A DNA stretch of 36,922 nt from positions 1 through 36,922 of the forward strand of contig NZ_KB904370.1 of the NCBI RefSeq assembly GCF_000380065.1. The letters are read 5' to 3'. Shown piece after piece: positions 20,509-28,342 of the stretch (position 1 is the stretch's first letter; each line of letters opens with the position of its first letter). The stretch is from Streptococcus massiliensis DSM 18628 (GTDB lineage Bacteria; Bacillota; Bacilli; Lactobacillales; Streptococcaceae). The position numbers and the translations under genes are program-made. Below the pieces are notes generated by a model, which was not told where the DNA came from, did not search any database, and saw only the letters and a list, made by a program, of their open reading frames with translations.

Positions 20509-21911
20509 TTGGACGCAAAACTGAAATACAAAGCTAAAAAAATTAAAATCGTTTTTTTCGATATTGACGATACTCTTCGTGTGAAAAATACCGGCTTTAT
20601 GCCAGAGTCTATCCAGCAAGTGTTCAAGAGTTTGAAAGCCAAGGGGATTTTGACTGGAATTGCCTCAGGGCGTGGCATTTATGGTGTCGTTCCTGAAATT
20701 CGCGCCTTGGAGCCAGATTTTTTTGTGACCCTGAACGGTGCCTATGTGGAGGACAAAAAAGGACAGGTTATTCACCAGCGGGTCATTCCCCAGCCTATCG
20801 TGGAAGCCTATGTGGCTTGGACAAAAAAGCTGGGATTGATTATGGCTTTGCGGGCAGTCATGACGCGGTGCTATCCACTCGCACACCTGAAATTAGCGAG
20901 GCCATGGACATTATTTATCCAGACTTGCCGACTGTGCCAGATTATTATCAAAATCACGATGTTTATCAGATGTGGACCTTTGAAAAGGACGGCGTGCAGC
21001 CTGATTTACCAGAGGATCTGGCAGCTCACCTTCGCGCGGTGCGTTGGCATCCAATCTCTTGCGACATTGTCCCACAGACAGGCTCCAAAGCAGCTGGGGT
21101 GGCTAAGGTCATGGAGCACTTGGGGCTCAAGCCAGAAAATCTTCTGGTCTTTGGCGACGAGGTCAATGATTTAGAATTATTTGACTATGCAGGTCTCAGT
21201 ATCGCCATGGGTGTGTCCCACCCCTTGCTTGCCAAAAAAGCAGATTATATTACAAAAACAGTAGAGGAAGACGGCATTTTTTATGCCTTAGAGGAATTAG
21301 GAATGGTAGAAAAGGAATTACAATTTCCACAAGTTGATCTAGAGCAGGTTGCAGGTCCAAAAGCGACCATTAAGACTAATCTGGGAGAGCTGAATATCCA
21401 GCTCTTTCCAGAGCAAGCGCCTAAAACGGTAGCGAATTTTATCGCCCTAGCCAAGGACGGCTACTATGACGGCGTGATTTTCCACCGGATTATTAAAGAT
21501 TTTATGATTCAAGGTGGTGACCCGACCGGTACAGGTATGGGCGGGCAGTCTATCTACGGCGAGAAGTTTGAAGATGAATTTTCGCCTGAACTTTATAATG
21601 TCCGCGGAGCGCTTTCTATGGCAAATGCCGGCCCCAATACCAATGGCAGCCAGTTTTTCATCGTGCAAAATAGCAGCCTTCCTTATTCTGCCAAGGAATT
21701 AAGCCGCGGTGGCTGGCCAGAGCCTATCGCTGAACTCTATGCGGCCAAAGGTGGTACCCCTCATCTAGACCGCCGTCATACTGTTTTTGGTCAATTAGCT
21801 GACGAGGCTTCTTATCAAGTTTTGGACAAGATTGCAGCTGTGGAGATAGGGGCTATGGACAAGCCAGTTCAAGACGTTGTCATTGAAACGATTGAGGTTG
21901 TGGACGAATGA
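20509..21911 (+). pseudogene. HAD hydrolase - cyclophilin peptidyl-prolyl isomerase fusion, split by a -1 frameshift
   Basis: Two frames together encode one 467-residue protein. The start is TTG at 20509, with GAGG about 6 bases upstream and the conserved beginning MDAKLKYKAKKIKIVFFDID. The upstream frame carries HAD motif I (FFDIDDTL, Asp18/Asp20) and motif II (GIASGRG). After codon 107 the family sequence continues only in the -1 frame: [16 protein letters not shown], the HAD metal motif [16 protein letters not shown], then a cyclophilin domain (about 285-467) with [19 protein letters not shown] and [10 protein letters not shown]. If not recoded, the zero frame runs on as unrelated sequence to 21174 (221 residues) and no isomerase is made. 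The shift is at A-AAA-AAG, so recoding, a real lesion or a homopolymer sequencing error are all possible. It is followed by an ATGA overlap with the S1-domain gene. Confidence 0.85.
20823..20829 (+). other. A-AAA-AAG slippery heptamer, candidate -1 ribosomal frameshift site
   Basis: In the upstream frame the codons are ACA AAA AAG, so the heptamer is in the X-XXY-YYZ register used for -1 slippage (the same heptamer as E. coli dnaX). A single -1 slip leads exactly into the conserved downstream frame at GCT (20829). I see no Shine-Dalgarno-like stimulator 10-14 bases upstream and no strong stem-loop 5-9 bases downstream, so any recoding may be weak. Confidence 0.5.
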
Positions 21912-22267
21912 AAATTGGTGACAAGGTCAAGGGGAAGGTCACAGGTATTCGTTCCTACGGCGCCTTTGTTGAACTCTCAAACAAAGAGATTGGACTGATT
22001 CATATTTCAGAAGTTCGAGCTGGCTTTGTAGAAAATATCCACGATTTTCTAGAAGTCGGACAAGAAATTTTTGTCCAAATTGTTGATATTGATCAATACA
22101 CAGGCAAGGTTAGTTTGTCTTTGAGAGCTTTGGAAGAGGACAAACAAAGCGTCATGCGTCATCATCGCTTTTCCAATGATCGCTACCAAATAGGTTTTGA
22201 ACCCTTTAGGCGGAATATGAAAACTTGGATAAAAGAAAGCTTGAATGATTTAGGAATTAAAAAGTAA
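21908..22267 (+). CDS. S1-domain RNA-binding protein (YugI/GSP13-like)
   Basis: This 119-residue protein has one S1 OB-fold covering about residues 1-72: [28 protein letters not shown] and [10 protein letters not shown]. The C-terminal tail is basic. Related small S1 proteins in Firmicutes are ribosome-associated or act as post-transcriptional regulators of virulence and stress genes; the exact role here cannot be read off. It overlaps the preceding cyclophilin frame by 4 bases (ATGA), so its translation depends on ribosomes arriving in that downstream frame or on new initiation. Confidence 0.9.
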   Translation: MKIGDKVKGKVTGIRSYGAFVELSNKEIGLIHISEVRAGFVENIHDFLEVGQEIFVQIVDIDQYTGKVSLSLRALEEDKQSVMRHHRFSNDRYQIGFEPFRRNMKTWIKESLNDLGIKK

Positions 22268-22270
22268 AGA

Positions 22271-22324
22271 ACGAACAAAATCTTATTCAGAAGTTTACTG
22301 AATGAAGATTTTGTTCGTTTTTAT
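22271..22324. terminator. Long convergent terminator hairpin
   Basis: ACGAACAAAATCTT (22271-22284) pairs with AAGATTTTGTTCGT (22305-22318), extended inward by ATTCAG/CTGAAT with one bulged G. TTTTTATA follows. The stem is near-perfect over 20 bp and lies between convergent genes, so it can serve both strands. Confidence 0.9.
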
Positions 22325-22346
22325 ATAGGCTATTTCACAAGGATTC

Positions 22347-23363
22347 CTAAGTCAAAAGTTTTTTAGTTTGACATTGTTCGTTGCAGCAGGATTGACAACC
22401 TTGAGAAAGTGGCGACATTATCTGTTGACGAATATTATGGGGGTAAAGGCCCATATATTTTTTGAAGAGATTAGCAAAGCGACTGTGCGATTGATAGCCG
22501 ACACTTTTAGCAACATCACTGATTTCTAAGTTGGTTGAGATCAGGAGCTGTTTAGCTTGTTTCATCCTTTGAAGCTGGATAAATTCTGTTAAGGTCATCT
22601 TGTATTGTTGTTTAAAACAATTTTTTAGTTTGGTTTTACTCATCATGGCAATCTGTGCCAACAGATCTTGTGGAATTTGTGTTGCCAGATGATCTTTAAT
22701 ATAGTTGCAAACATTAGCTAAGGCTTGTTCATCCGCAGGGCAAACGGCATGCTTACACTTTGAAAGTTGATAGGCATTGAGAATAACACTTAGCCATTCT
22801 TTTGCTTTAATCTCATAAAAGAGCGTGCTCGCCATATTTTCTAATTTATAGTTGACAATTTCATTTGCAATTCTTTCTAGGTCTTTAGCAATTAACGGAT
22901 GAGCGATTTGGAAAATATTTTCAATTTTGTCCTCATTCAGCTGGCACTGTTCTACCAAGTAATCATGGATTATCTGTTCTTTGAAGTTAATTCCAACTGA
23001 CTGATAGTTAGAATTGGCATGAAGAAGATAACGCATAGTTTGGCCTTTATTGAGAGTGAGGTGAGCTTGGTTAGGAGATAAGGGCTGATAAGGAGAGAGC
23101 TGTTCGCCTTGGGCGCACTTAGTGTAGGAAGAAAAGGCGTAAAATTGAGGTAGTTTTGATAAATCATGTTGGCTAAAGCTATCTTTTTTTATCAGAAAGT
23201 CGTGAATGTTGATAGCAAAACAATCTGTTTCTAACACCCAATAAAACCCTTCCATATTCTCAGAACGGAGATGATAGGTTTTGCCTTGGGGGGCAAATCG
23301 TTGGCAATGTTTTAGTTGCGTATAACCCTTATTTTCTATATAGTTTTCGTAGCTGCTTTTCAT
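22347..23363 (-). CDS. AraC-family transcriptional regulator with Cys-rich C-terminus
   Basis: This 338-residue protein has an uncharacterised N-terminal sensor region (about 1-220). The C-terminal double-HTH AraC domain (about 222-315) contains AMMSKTKLKNCFKQQYKMTL and the hallmark ISDVAKSVGYQSHSRFANLFKKYMGLYP. After the HTH is a short tail with four Cys in nine residues (Cys323, 326, 327, 331). The ATG at 23363, preceded by TTTGGAGAAG, is preferred to the upstream ATG at 23402. It is divergent from an ABC/ECF uptake operon. By analogy with YbtA-type regulators it may activate or repress that operon in response to the imported ligand or metal; this is inference. Confidence 0.9.
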   Translation of the reverse strand: MKSSYENYIENKGYTQLKHCQRFAPQGKTYHLRSENMEGFYWVLETDCFAINIHDFLIKKDSFSQHDLSKLPQFYAFSSYTKCAQGEQLSPYQPLSPNQAHLTLNKGQTMRYLLHANSNYQSVGINFKEQIIHDYLVEQCQLNEDKIENIFQIAHPLIAKDLERIANEIVNYKLENMASTLFYEIKAKEWLSVILNAYQLSKCKHAVCPADEQALANVCNYIKDHLATQIPQDLLAQIAMMSKTKLKNCFKQQYKMTLTEFIQLQRMKQAKQLLISTNLEISDVAKSVGYQSHSRFANLFKKYMGLYPHNIRQQIMSPLSQGCQSCCNEQCQTKKLLT

Positions 23364-23394
23364 TTTCTTCTCCAAAATGTCACGATTAGCCAGA

Positions 23395-23453
23395 TAACAC
23401 ATTTAGACATAATTTTTAGAAATCTTGTTATTCATTTTTTCCCGTGTTACAAT
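23395..23453 (+). promoter_or_regulatory. Promoter of the ABC/ECF operon, with flanking inverted repeat
   Basis: TTGTTA (23425-23430) and TACAAT (23448-23453) are exactly 17 bases apart. The 6-base repeat TAACAC (23395-23400) recurs inverted as GTGTTA (23444-23449), overlapping the -10, and is a possible regulator site. The leader before the first ATG is about 65 bases. Confidence 0.55.
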
Positions 23454-23526
23454 AGAATATAAAAATATTATAATGCTTTTTTGCAAGATTGACAAGCTGT
23501 TGAGTGATAATGAAAGGGGAAAGTTT

Positions 23527-25266
23527 ATGATTAAAACTTATAAAAAGTTGTTTTCCTTTGTTCCAGAGGGGAAATGGCTGGCTTATCTTGCTATTTTGTT
23601 AGCTGCCATTTCATCTTTACTAATGGTAGGTGCCTTGTATGATTTTTACAGATTTTTACAAGAACTTATTTTGTCTGAAGATGCAGAGGCTGGTTTTCAG
23701 TTGGCCGTTCAGATTATTTATTTGATGGGTTTAGGTGTATTTTGCTATTTTGTTGCGGGGCTTTTGACGCATATTGTAGCTTTTCGTCTGGAAACGAATT
23801 TGCGTAAGGTCGGAATTGACGGTCTAGAACGATCTAATTTTTCTTTTTTTAACAAGATGCCATCTGGGAAAATAAGAAAGATTATTGATGACAATGCAGC
23901 GGAAATTCACGCTATCGTGGCTCACTTGATTCCGGATATTACGGCAGTGGTGGTAACCCCTATTGTTCTACTGTGGATCAGTTTTAAAATTCATTGGATT
24001 TTGGGGCTTCTTTTAATTCTTTTAATCCTTCTTGGCGTAGCTCTGGTCGGTGGGATGATTGGGAATAAGGAATTGATGGGACGATACATGGAAGCGCTTG
24101 AAAATTTGAACGCTAGTACAGTAGAATATGTGCGTGGGATTCAGGTGATAAAGATATTCCAGACATCCGTTTCTTCCTTTCGGATTTTACATGATAGCAT
24201 TCAGAGTTACGCAGATCAATCTTTAGACTATAGTTTTAGCTGTCGTACAGCCTATGTTTTGTTTCAACTATTGCTCTCAACCTATGTCTTATTCGCTCTA
24301 CCAATTTTTGCTCTGCTATTTCCACTGCAAGAACAGGTGACTTTTTTACCACAGCTCATCTTTTTTTACTCTATTGTCGGGATCGTTTTTAATTCTTTTA
24401 TGAGGGTGATGTATCTGGCTATGTACCAGTATAAGGCTAATTCTTCTGTCAGCAAGATTGAAGATTTGGTAGCAGAGATGACAGCAGATCGAACCTATGA
24501 AGGGGAACAAGAAGAGTTGAAAGATGCAAGCATTGAATTTAAAAATGTATCTTTTGACTATGACGGCAAACAGGTTTTGGATCATTTATCTTTCAAGTTA
24601 GAAGCTGGTAGGGTCTACGCTTTGGTCGGTAGCAGCGGTAGTGGTAAGTCAACAATTGCTAAACTCATCGCTGGATTTTACAAGGTTTCCGACGGAGAAG
24701 TTCTACTTGGCGGCGTGCCACTAGCAAACTATAGTCAAGATGGAATGATGAAACATTTGGCTTTTGTATTTCAACAGGCTAAACTATTCAAGATGTCTAT
24801 TTTTGATAATGTGAAAATAGGCAATCCCAATGCTAGTCGTGAGGAAGTCATGCGTGCCTTGGAGCTAGCTTCCTGTCAGGATATTTTGGATAAATTCCCA
24901 GAACGCGAAGCAACGCTGATCGGTGCAAAGCACGTTCATTTATCAGGCGGAGAAATGCAGCGAATTGCTATCGCTCGTGCTATTTTAAAAGATGCAGCTA
25001 TCATCATCTTGGATGAGGCGTCAGCAGCAACAGATGTCAATAATGAATACCATATCCAAAAAGCCTTCGCTAATTTGATTGAAGGTAAAACAGTTATCAT
25101 TATTGCGCATCGCTTGAGTTCTATTAAGGGAGTAGATGAGATTTTAGTTGTGGAAAATGGTAGGATTGTCGAAAGAGGAAGCGAAGAAGCCTTGTCTAAG
25201 CAAGCCGGACGCTACCAAGAATTAAAAGAACTCTACCAAAAAGCTAATGAATGGAGGTTGCCATGA
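23527..25266 (+). CDS. ABC transporter, fused membrane and ATPase domains (first half of a YbtP/IrtA-like pair)
   Basis: This half-transporter of 579 residues has a six-helix exporter-fold membrane domain (about 15-310). The ATPase domain (about 340-579) has Walker A GSSGSGKST near 368, signature LSGGEMQRIA, Walker B IIILDEAS and the switch His in AHRLSS. The frame is open upstream, but MIKTYKKLFSFVPEG at 23527 with AAGGGGAAAG before it is the real start. Exporter-fold pairs next to an AraC regulator are often siderophore importers (YbtPQ, IrtAB). The substrate here is unknown. The stop overlaps the next start (ATGA), suggesting a heterodimer. Confidence 0.92.
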   Translation: MIKTYKKLFSFVPEGKWLAYLAILLAAISSLLMVGALYDFYRFLQELILSEDAEAGFQLAVQIIYLMGLGVFCYFVAGLLTHIVAFRLETNLRKVGIDGLERSNFSFFNKMPSGKIRKIIDDNAAEIHAIVAHLIPDITAVVVTPIVLLWISFKIHWILGLLLILLILLGVALVGGMIGNKELMGRYMEALENLNASTVEYVRGIQVIKIFQTSVSSFRILHDSIQSYADQSLDYSFSCRTAYVLFQLLLSTYVLFALPIFALLFPLQEQVTFLPQLIFFYSIVGIVFNSFMRVMYLAMYQYKANSSVSKIEDLVAEMTADRTYEGEQEELKDASIEFKNVSFDYDGKQVLDHLSFKLEAGRVYALVGSSGSGKSTIAKLIAGFYKVSDGEVLLGGVPLANYSQDGMMKHLAFVFQQAKLFKMSIFDNVKIGNPNASREEVMRALELASCQDILDKFPEREATLIGAKHVHLSGGEMQRIAIARAILKDAAIIILDEASAATDVNNEYHIQKAFANLIEGKTVIIIAHRLSSIKGVDEILVVENGRIVERGSEEALSKQAGRYQELKELYQKANEWRLP

Positions 25267-26990
25267 AAGAAAAATTACAGGCGCTCTTTGCCTTGACTGA
25301 CAAGGGAGCAGAGAATTTGTTGAAATCTTGCTGGGTATCACTCGCTCTCTTTTTTGGTCAGATGCTACCCTTCTTTCTTCTGATGTTTTATATTGAAAAT
25401 TTGCTATCTGGAACAGTGCCTAACCTTTGGGCTTTAAGTGCCGCTCTTGTAGCAGTAGTCCTTGTCTTGTACGGACTCTTATATACCGATTACAATGCTA
25501 CTTATACGACAACCTATCAAGAAAGTGCAAATATTCGTCTAGATATTGCTGGGATACTGCAGAAACTTCCCTTATCTTATTTTTCAAATCATGACTTGTC
25601 TGATTTATCACAGACACTGATGAGTGATGTGGAGCGTTTGGAGCATGCGCTTAGCCATGCAATTGCAAAGACTATTGCTTTTGTGGTTTATTTCATTCTA
25701 ATGGCTGTGTTGATGCTACTAGGCAATGTCTATCTGGGGCTGAGCGTCCTTTTGCCTATTCTGCTTACTATGGGTTTGCTTCTCTTGTCGAAAAAGATGC
25801 AACTTGACATGACGACGAAGTACTGGCAGCAATTGAGAGAGAATTCGGAAAGTTTTCAGTCAGCTATTGAACTGCAAGAAGAACTAAAGGCCTATAATTT
25901 ACATCATAAGTTTGCTCAGAATCTCAGAGACCAGATGGAAAAAAGTGAAAAATTGCATCTCAAATCTGAATTAACACAAGGAATTCCTTTGATGCTTGCC
26001 AATATTTTGATTCGATTTACTTTAGGAATTGTGGTATTGGTGTCTTCAATTCTTTATTTACAAGGTCAGGTACCTCTTCTTTATGTGCTGGGTTATTTGT
26101 TGGTAGCGGTAAAAATGATGGACGCTTTAGAAGGTCTGACGGCAAATATCACGGAGCTCTTACATATTGATGTTGCTGTAAAGCAAATTAAAAGTTTGCG
26201 AGAAACTCCTCAACAAAAGGGAAAATCGGTAGAACTCAAGCATTTCGATATTGTTTTGGAAGATGTTTCCTTTGCTTATAAAGAAGACCAAAAAGTGATT
26301 GACCATGTTTCATTTACTGCTAAGCAAAATCAAGTAACGGCTCTAGTTGGTCCTTCTGGTTGTGGGAAGACGACTTTATTGCGCCTGTTATCACGTCTAT
26401 ATGACTATGACAGTGGTCACATCTTGATTGATGGATATGATATTCGTGATTTGGATACTGATAGTTTATTTAGTGCCATTTCTATTGTATTTCAGGAAGT
26501 GACTCTGTTCAATGACACAGTGCTGGAAAATATCCGCTTGGGGCGTCCAAGTGCTAGTGATGAAGAAGTTAAAGAAGCAGCACGTTTGGCTCGCTGCGAG
26601 GATTTTATCGCTCGTCTACCAGAAGGCTATGATACTCTGATCGGTGAAAATGGGGCTAAGCTATCAGGTGGGGAACGTCAGCGGATTTCTATCGCAAGAG
26701 CTATGTTGAAGCAAGCACCGATTGTTATTTTAGATGAAATTGCTTCATCTCTTGATATTGAAAATGAAAAAATGATTCAAGAAAGTCTCAATCTGCTTTT
26801 GAAAGATAAGACAGTCATCATCATTTCACACCGTCTCAAATCTATCGAAAACGCAGATCAGATTGTTGTGATGAAAGACGGTCAAGTCGAAGGAATTGGT
26901 AAGCATCAAGAGCTACTGACAAGTTCTGGTGTTTATCAGGAGCTTGTGGCAACAGCTGAAAAAATTGATAAATTCCGCTATCGCGCCTAA
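25263..26990 (+). CDS. ABC transporter, fused membrane and ATPase domains (second half of the pair)
   Basis: This is a 575-residue partner of the preceding gene. The membrane domain covers about 15-310. The ATPase domain has Walker A GPSGCGKTT near 362, signature LSGGERQRIS, Walker B IVILDEIASSLD and switch His in SHRLKS. Both partners keep the catalytic Glu after Walker B, so both sites look competent. The ATG at 25263 is chosen because GGAGG precedes it by 6 bases; the in-frame ATG at 25251 lacks a site. It is followed after 61 bases by an ECF S-component gene. Confidence 0.92.
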   Translation: MKEKLQALFALTDKGAENLLKSCWVSLALFFGQMLPFFLLMFYIENLLSGTVPNLWALSAALVAVVLVLYGLLYTDYNATYTTTYQESANIRLDIAGILQKLPLSYFSNHDLSDLSQTLMSDVERLEHALSHAIAKTIAFVVYFILMAVLMLLGNVYLGLSVLLPILLTMGLLLLSKKMQLDMTTKYWQQLRENSESFQSAIELQEELKAYNLHHKFAQNLRDQMEKSEKLHLKSELTQGIPLMLANILIRFTLGIVVLVSSILYLQGQVPLLYVLGYLLVAVKMMDALEGLTANITELLHIDVAVKQIKSLRETPQQKGKSVELKHFDIVLEDVSFAYKEDQKVIDHVSFTAKQNQVTALVGPSGCGKTTLLRLLSRLYDYDSGHILIDGYDIRDLDTDSLFSAISIVFQEVTLFNDTVLENIRLGRPSASDEEVKEAARLARCEDFIARLPEGYDTLIGENGAKLSGGERQRISIARAMLKQAPIVILDEIASSLDIENEKMIQESLNLLLKDKTVIIISHRLKSIENADQIVVMKDGQVEGIGKHQELLTSSGVYQELVATAEKIDKFRYRA

Positions 26991-27000
26991 CTAAAAAAGG

Positions 27001-27027
27001 GTTAAGAACAGCCTATCTGTTCGTAAC
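27001..27027 (+). other. Hairpin between the ABC pair and the ECF genes
   Basis: GTTAAGAACAG can pair with CTGTTCGTAAC over 10 of 11 positions, with a CCTAT loop. No T-run follows, so it is not a standard terminator; it could be an RNA processing or stability element separating two parts of the operon. Confidence 0.4.
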
Positions 27028-27051
27028 TCTTGCAAAATGAAAGGAAATATT

Positions 27052-27639
27052 ATGAAACAAGAAACATTTACAGCTAAAGATTTAATTAATGCAGGTCTTT
27101 TTTCCCTCCTTGTCTTTGTGGCAACCTTTATCGGAGGCATGTTTGGGCTTATTCCTGTTCTAATGCCTGCCATTCCCTTTCTTTGTTCATTCATAGCTGG
27201 TCCAGTCTTCATGCTTTATTCTACAAAGATTCATCGTTTTGGAATGATTCTCATTATGGGAGCTATTACAGGTTTGCTTTTCACTGTGACAGGGCATGGA
27301 ATTTATATTTTACCAGGAATTATCCTTCTTTCTCTGATTAGTGAATGGATCCTTAAACAAGGTCATTATCACAGTGTCAATCATACACGTTGGGCTCTGG
27401 TTGTTTACTCTATTTATACTGTTTTTAACTTTATTCCGATCTTTATCGGTCGTGAAGCCTATATCCAAAAACTAATTGATACAGGTTATGGGAAAAAATA
27501 CGCGGAGGAAATGATGAGCGTGCTGCCAAACTGGTCCTTGATTCCTATCGTATTACTTGGTTGTGTTGGGGCTTACTTGGGAGCTAGTCTTGGCATCAAA
27601 CTTCTCAACAAGCATTTTAAGCGGGCAGGAATGATGTAA
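27052..27639 (+). CDS. ECF transporter substrate-binding S component (MptS/Trep_Strep family)
   Basis: This 195-residue integral membrane protein has five to six hydrophobic segments, beginning FTAKDLINAGLFSLLVFVAT. It matches the MptD/Trep_Strep type of ECF S component, whose ligand is not known to me. The ATG at 27052 has AAAGGAAA before it; the upstream ATG at 27037 overlaps that site. It is followed after 4 bases by the T component. Together with the next two genes it makes a dedicated group I ECF importer. Confidence 0.88.
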   Translation: MKQETFTAKDLINAGLFSLLVFVATFIGGMFGLIPVLMPAIPFLCSFIAGPVFMLYSTKIHRFGMILIMGAITGLLFTVTGHGIYILPGIILLSLISEWILKQGHYHSVNHTRWALVVYSIYTVFNFIPIFIGREAYIQKLIDTGYGKKYAEEMMSVLPNWSLIPIVLLGCVGAYLGASLGIKLLNKHFKRAGMM

Positions 27640-27643
27640 TATT

Positions 27644-28342
27644 ATGAAATTAGACTTTCGAACCAAGGCGATTATGACAGTTGTGATTTCCTTTGTTCTT
27701 TTGTTAGGAAATCTCTATCGCCAGTATTTCCCAGTCATTGTTCTTTTATCAGTCTTACCATATTTGCTTCTGTTCCTAGATAAAAGGTATCGCGAATGTT
27801 TTTATGGATTGATTTGGTTAGGTGCAGCTCTGGGGGTACAGATATTTTTCTTGCACCATATGTCATCATCTGTGCTGGATAGTTTGTTTTTACTTTTGGT
27901 TATGGTGATTCTGCGTATGGCGCCGGGTCTAGTTATGGGACGTTATAGTCTAATCACAACTACGATGAGCGATCTAGTAGCTTCTTTGCAAGCTATGAAA
28001 TTGCCTGATGTTTTGATTATTCCTATTTCAGTCATGTTTCGTTTCTTTTATACGGTAAAAGAAGACTATCGTTATATCCGTGAAGCAATGTACCTTCACG
28101 GTTTAACTTGGAAAAACTATTTCCGTGAGCCAATGAAGATGTTAGAGTATCAATTAGTGCCTCTTTTGATGTGCTTATCACGAACCGCTGATGATGTAGC
28201 AATTTCAGCTATGACTCGTGGTATGGTAGTCGGTCGGAAGCGAACAACTATCTCGGAAACTCGTCTACGTTTTTGGGATTATCTCTTGATTGGACTTATG
28301 CTTGGCGTATTACTATTAGATATTTGGAGTCGTTATGCTTGA
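27644..28342 (+). CDS. ECF transporter transmembrane T component (EcfT/CbiQ family)
   Basis: This 232-residue scaffold subunit couples the ATPases to the S component. It has four or more hydrophobic segments (about 12-28, 35-48, 56-72, 212-228) and a long cytoplasmic coupling region. That region includes YIREAMYLHGLTWKNYFREP and the Ala/Arg/Gly coupling motif ISAMTRGM near residue 191. It overlaps the following ATPase gene by 8 bases. Confidence 0.9.
   Translation: MKLDFRTKAIMTVVISFVLLLGNLYRQYFPVIVLLSVLPYLLLFLDKRYRECFYGLIWLGAALGVQIFFLHHMSSSVLDSLFLLLVMVILRMAPGLVMGRYSLITTTMSDLVASLQAMKLPDVLIIPISVMFRFFYTVKEDYRYIREAMYLHGLTWKNYFREPMKMLEYQLVPLLMCLSRTADDVAISAMTRGMVVGRKRTTISETRLRFWDYLLIGLMLGVLLLDIWSRYA

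Noticed and set aside
20829-20882. Downstream stem-loop as a frameshift stimulator
   Set aside because: The only fold seen (GCGGTG with CAC-T-CGC near 20865-20882) is about 35 bases from the slippery site, too far for known stimulators.
20830-21174. Zero-frame extension of the HAD gene as a real C-terminus
   Set aside because: Its sequence has no resemblance to the family, while the overlapping -1 frame carries the expected HAD and cyclophilin motifs.
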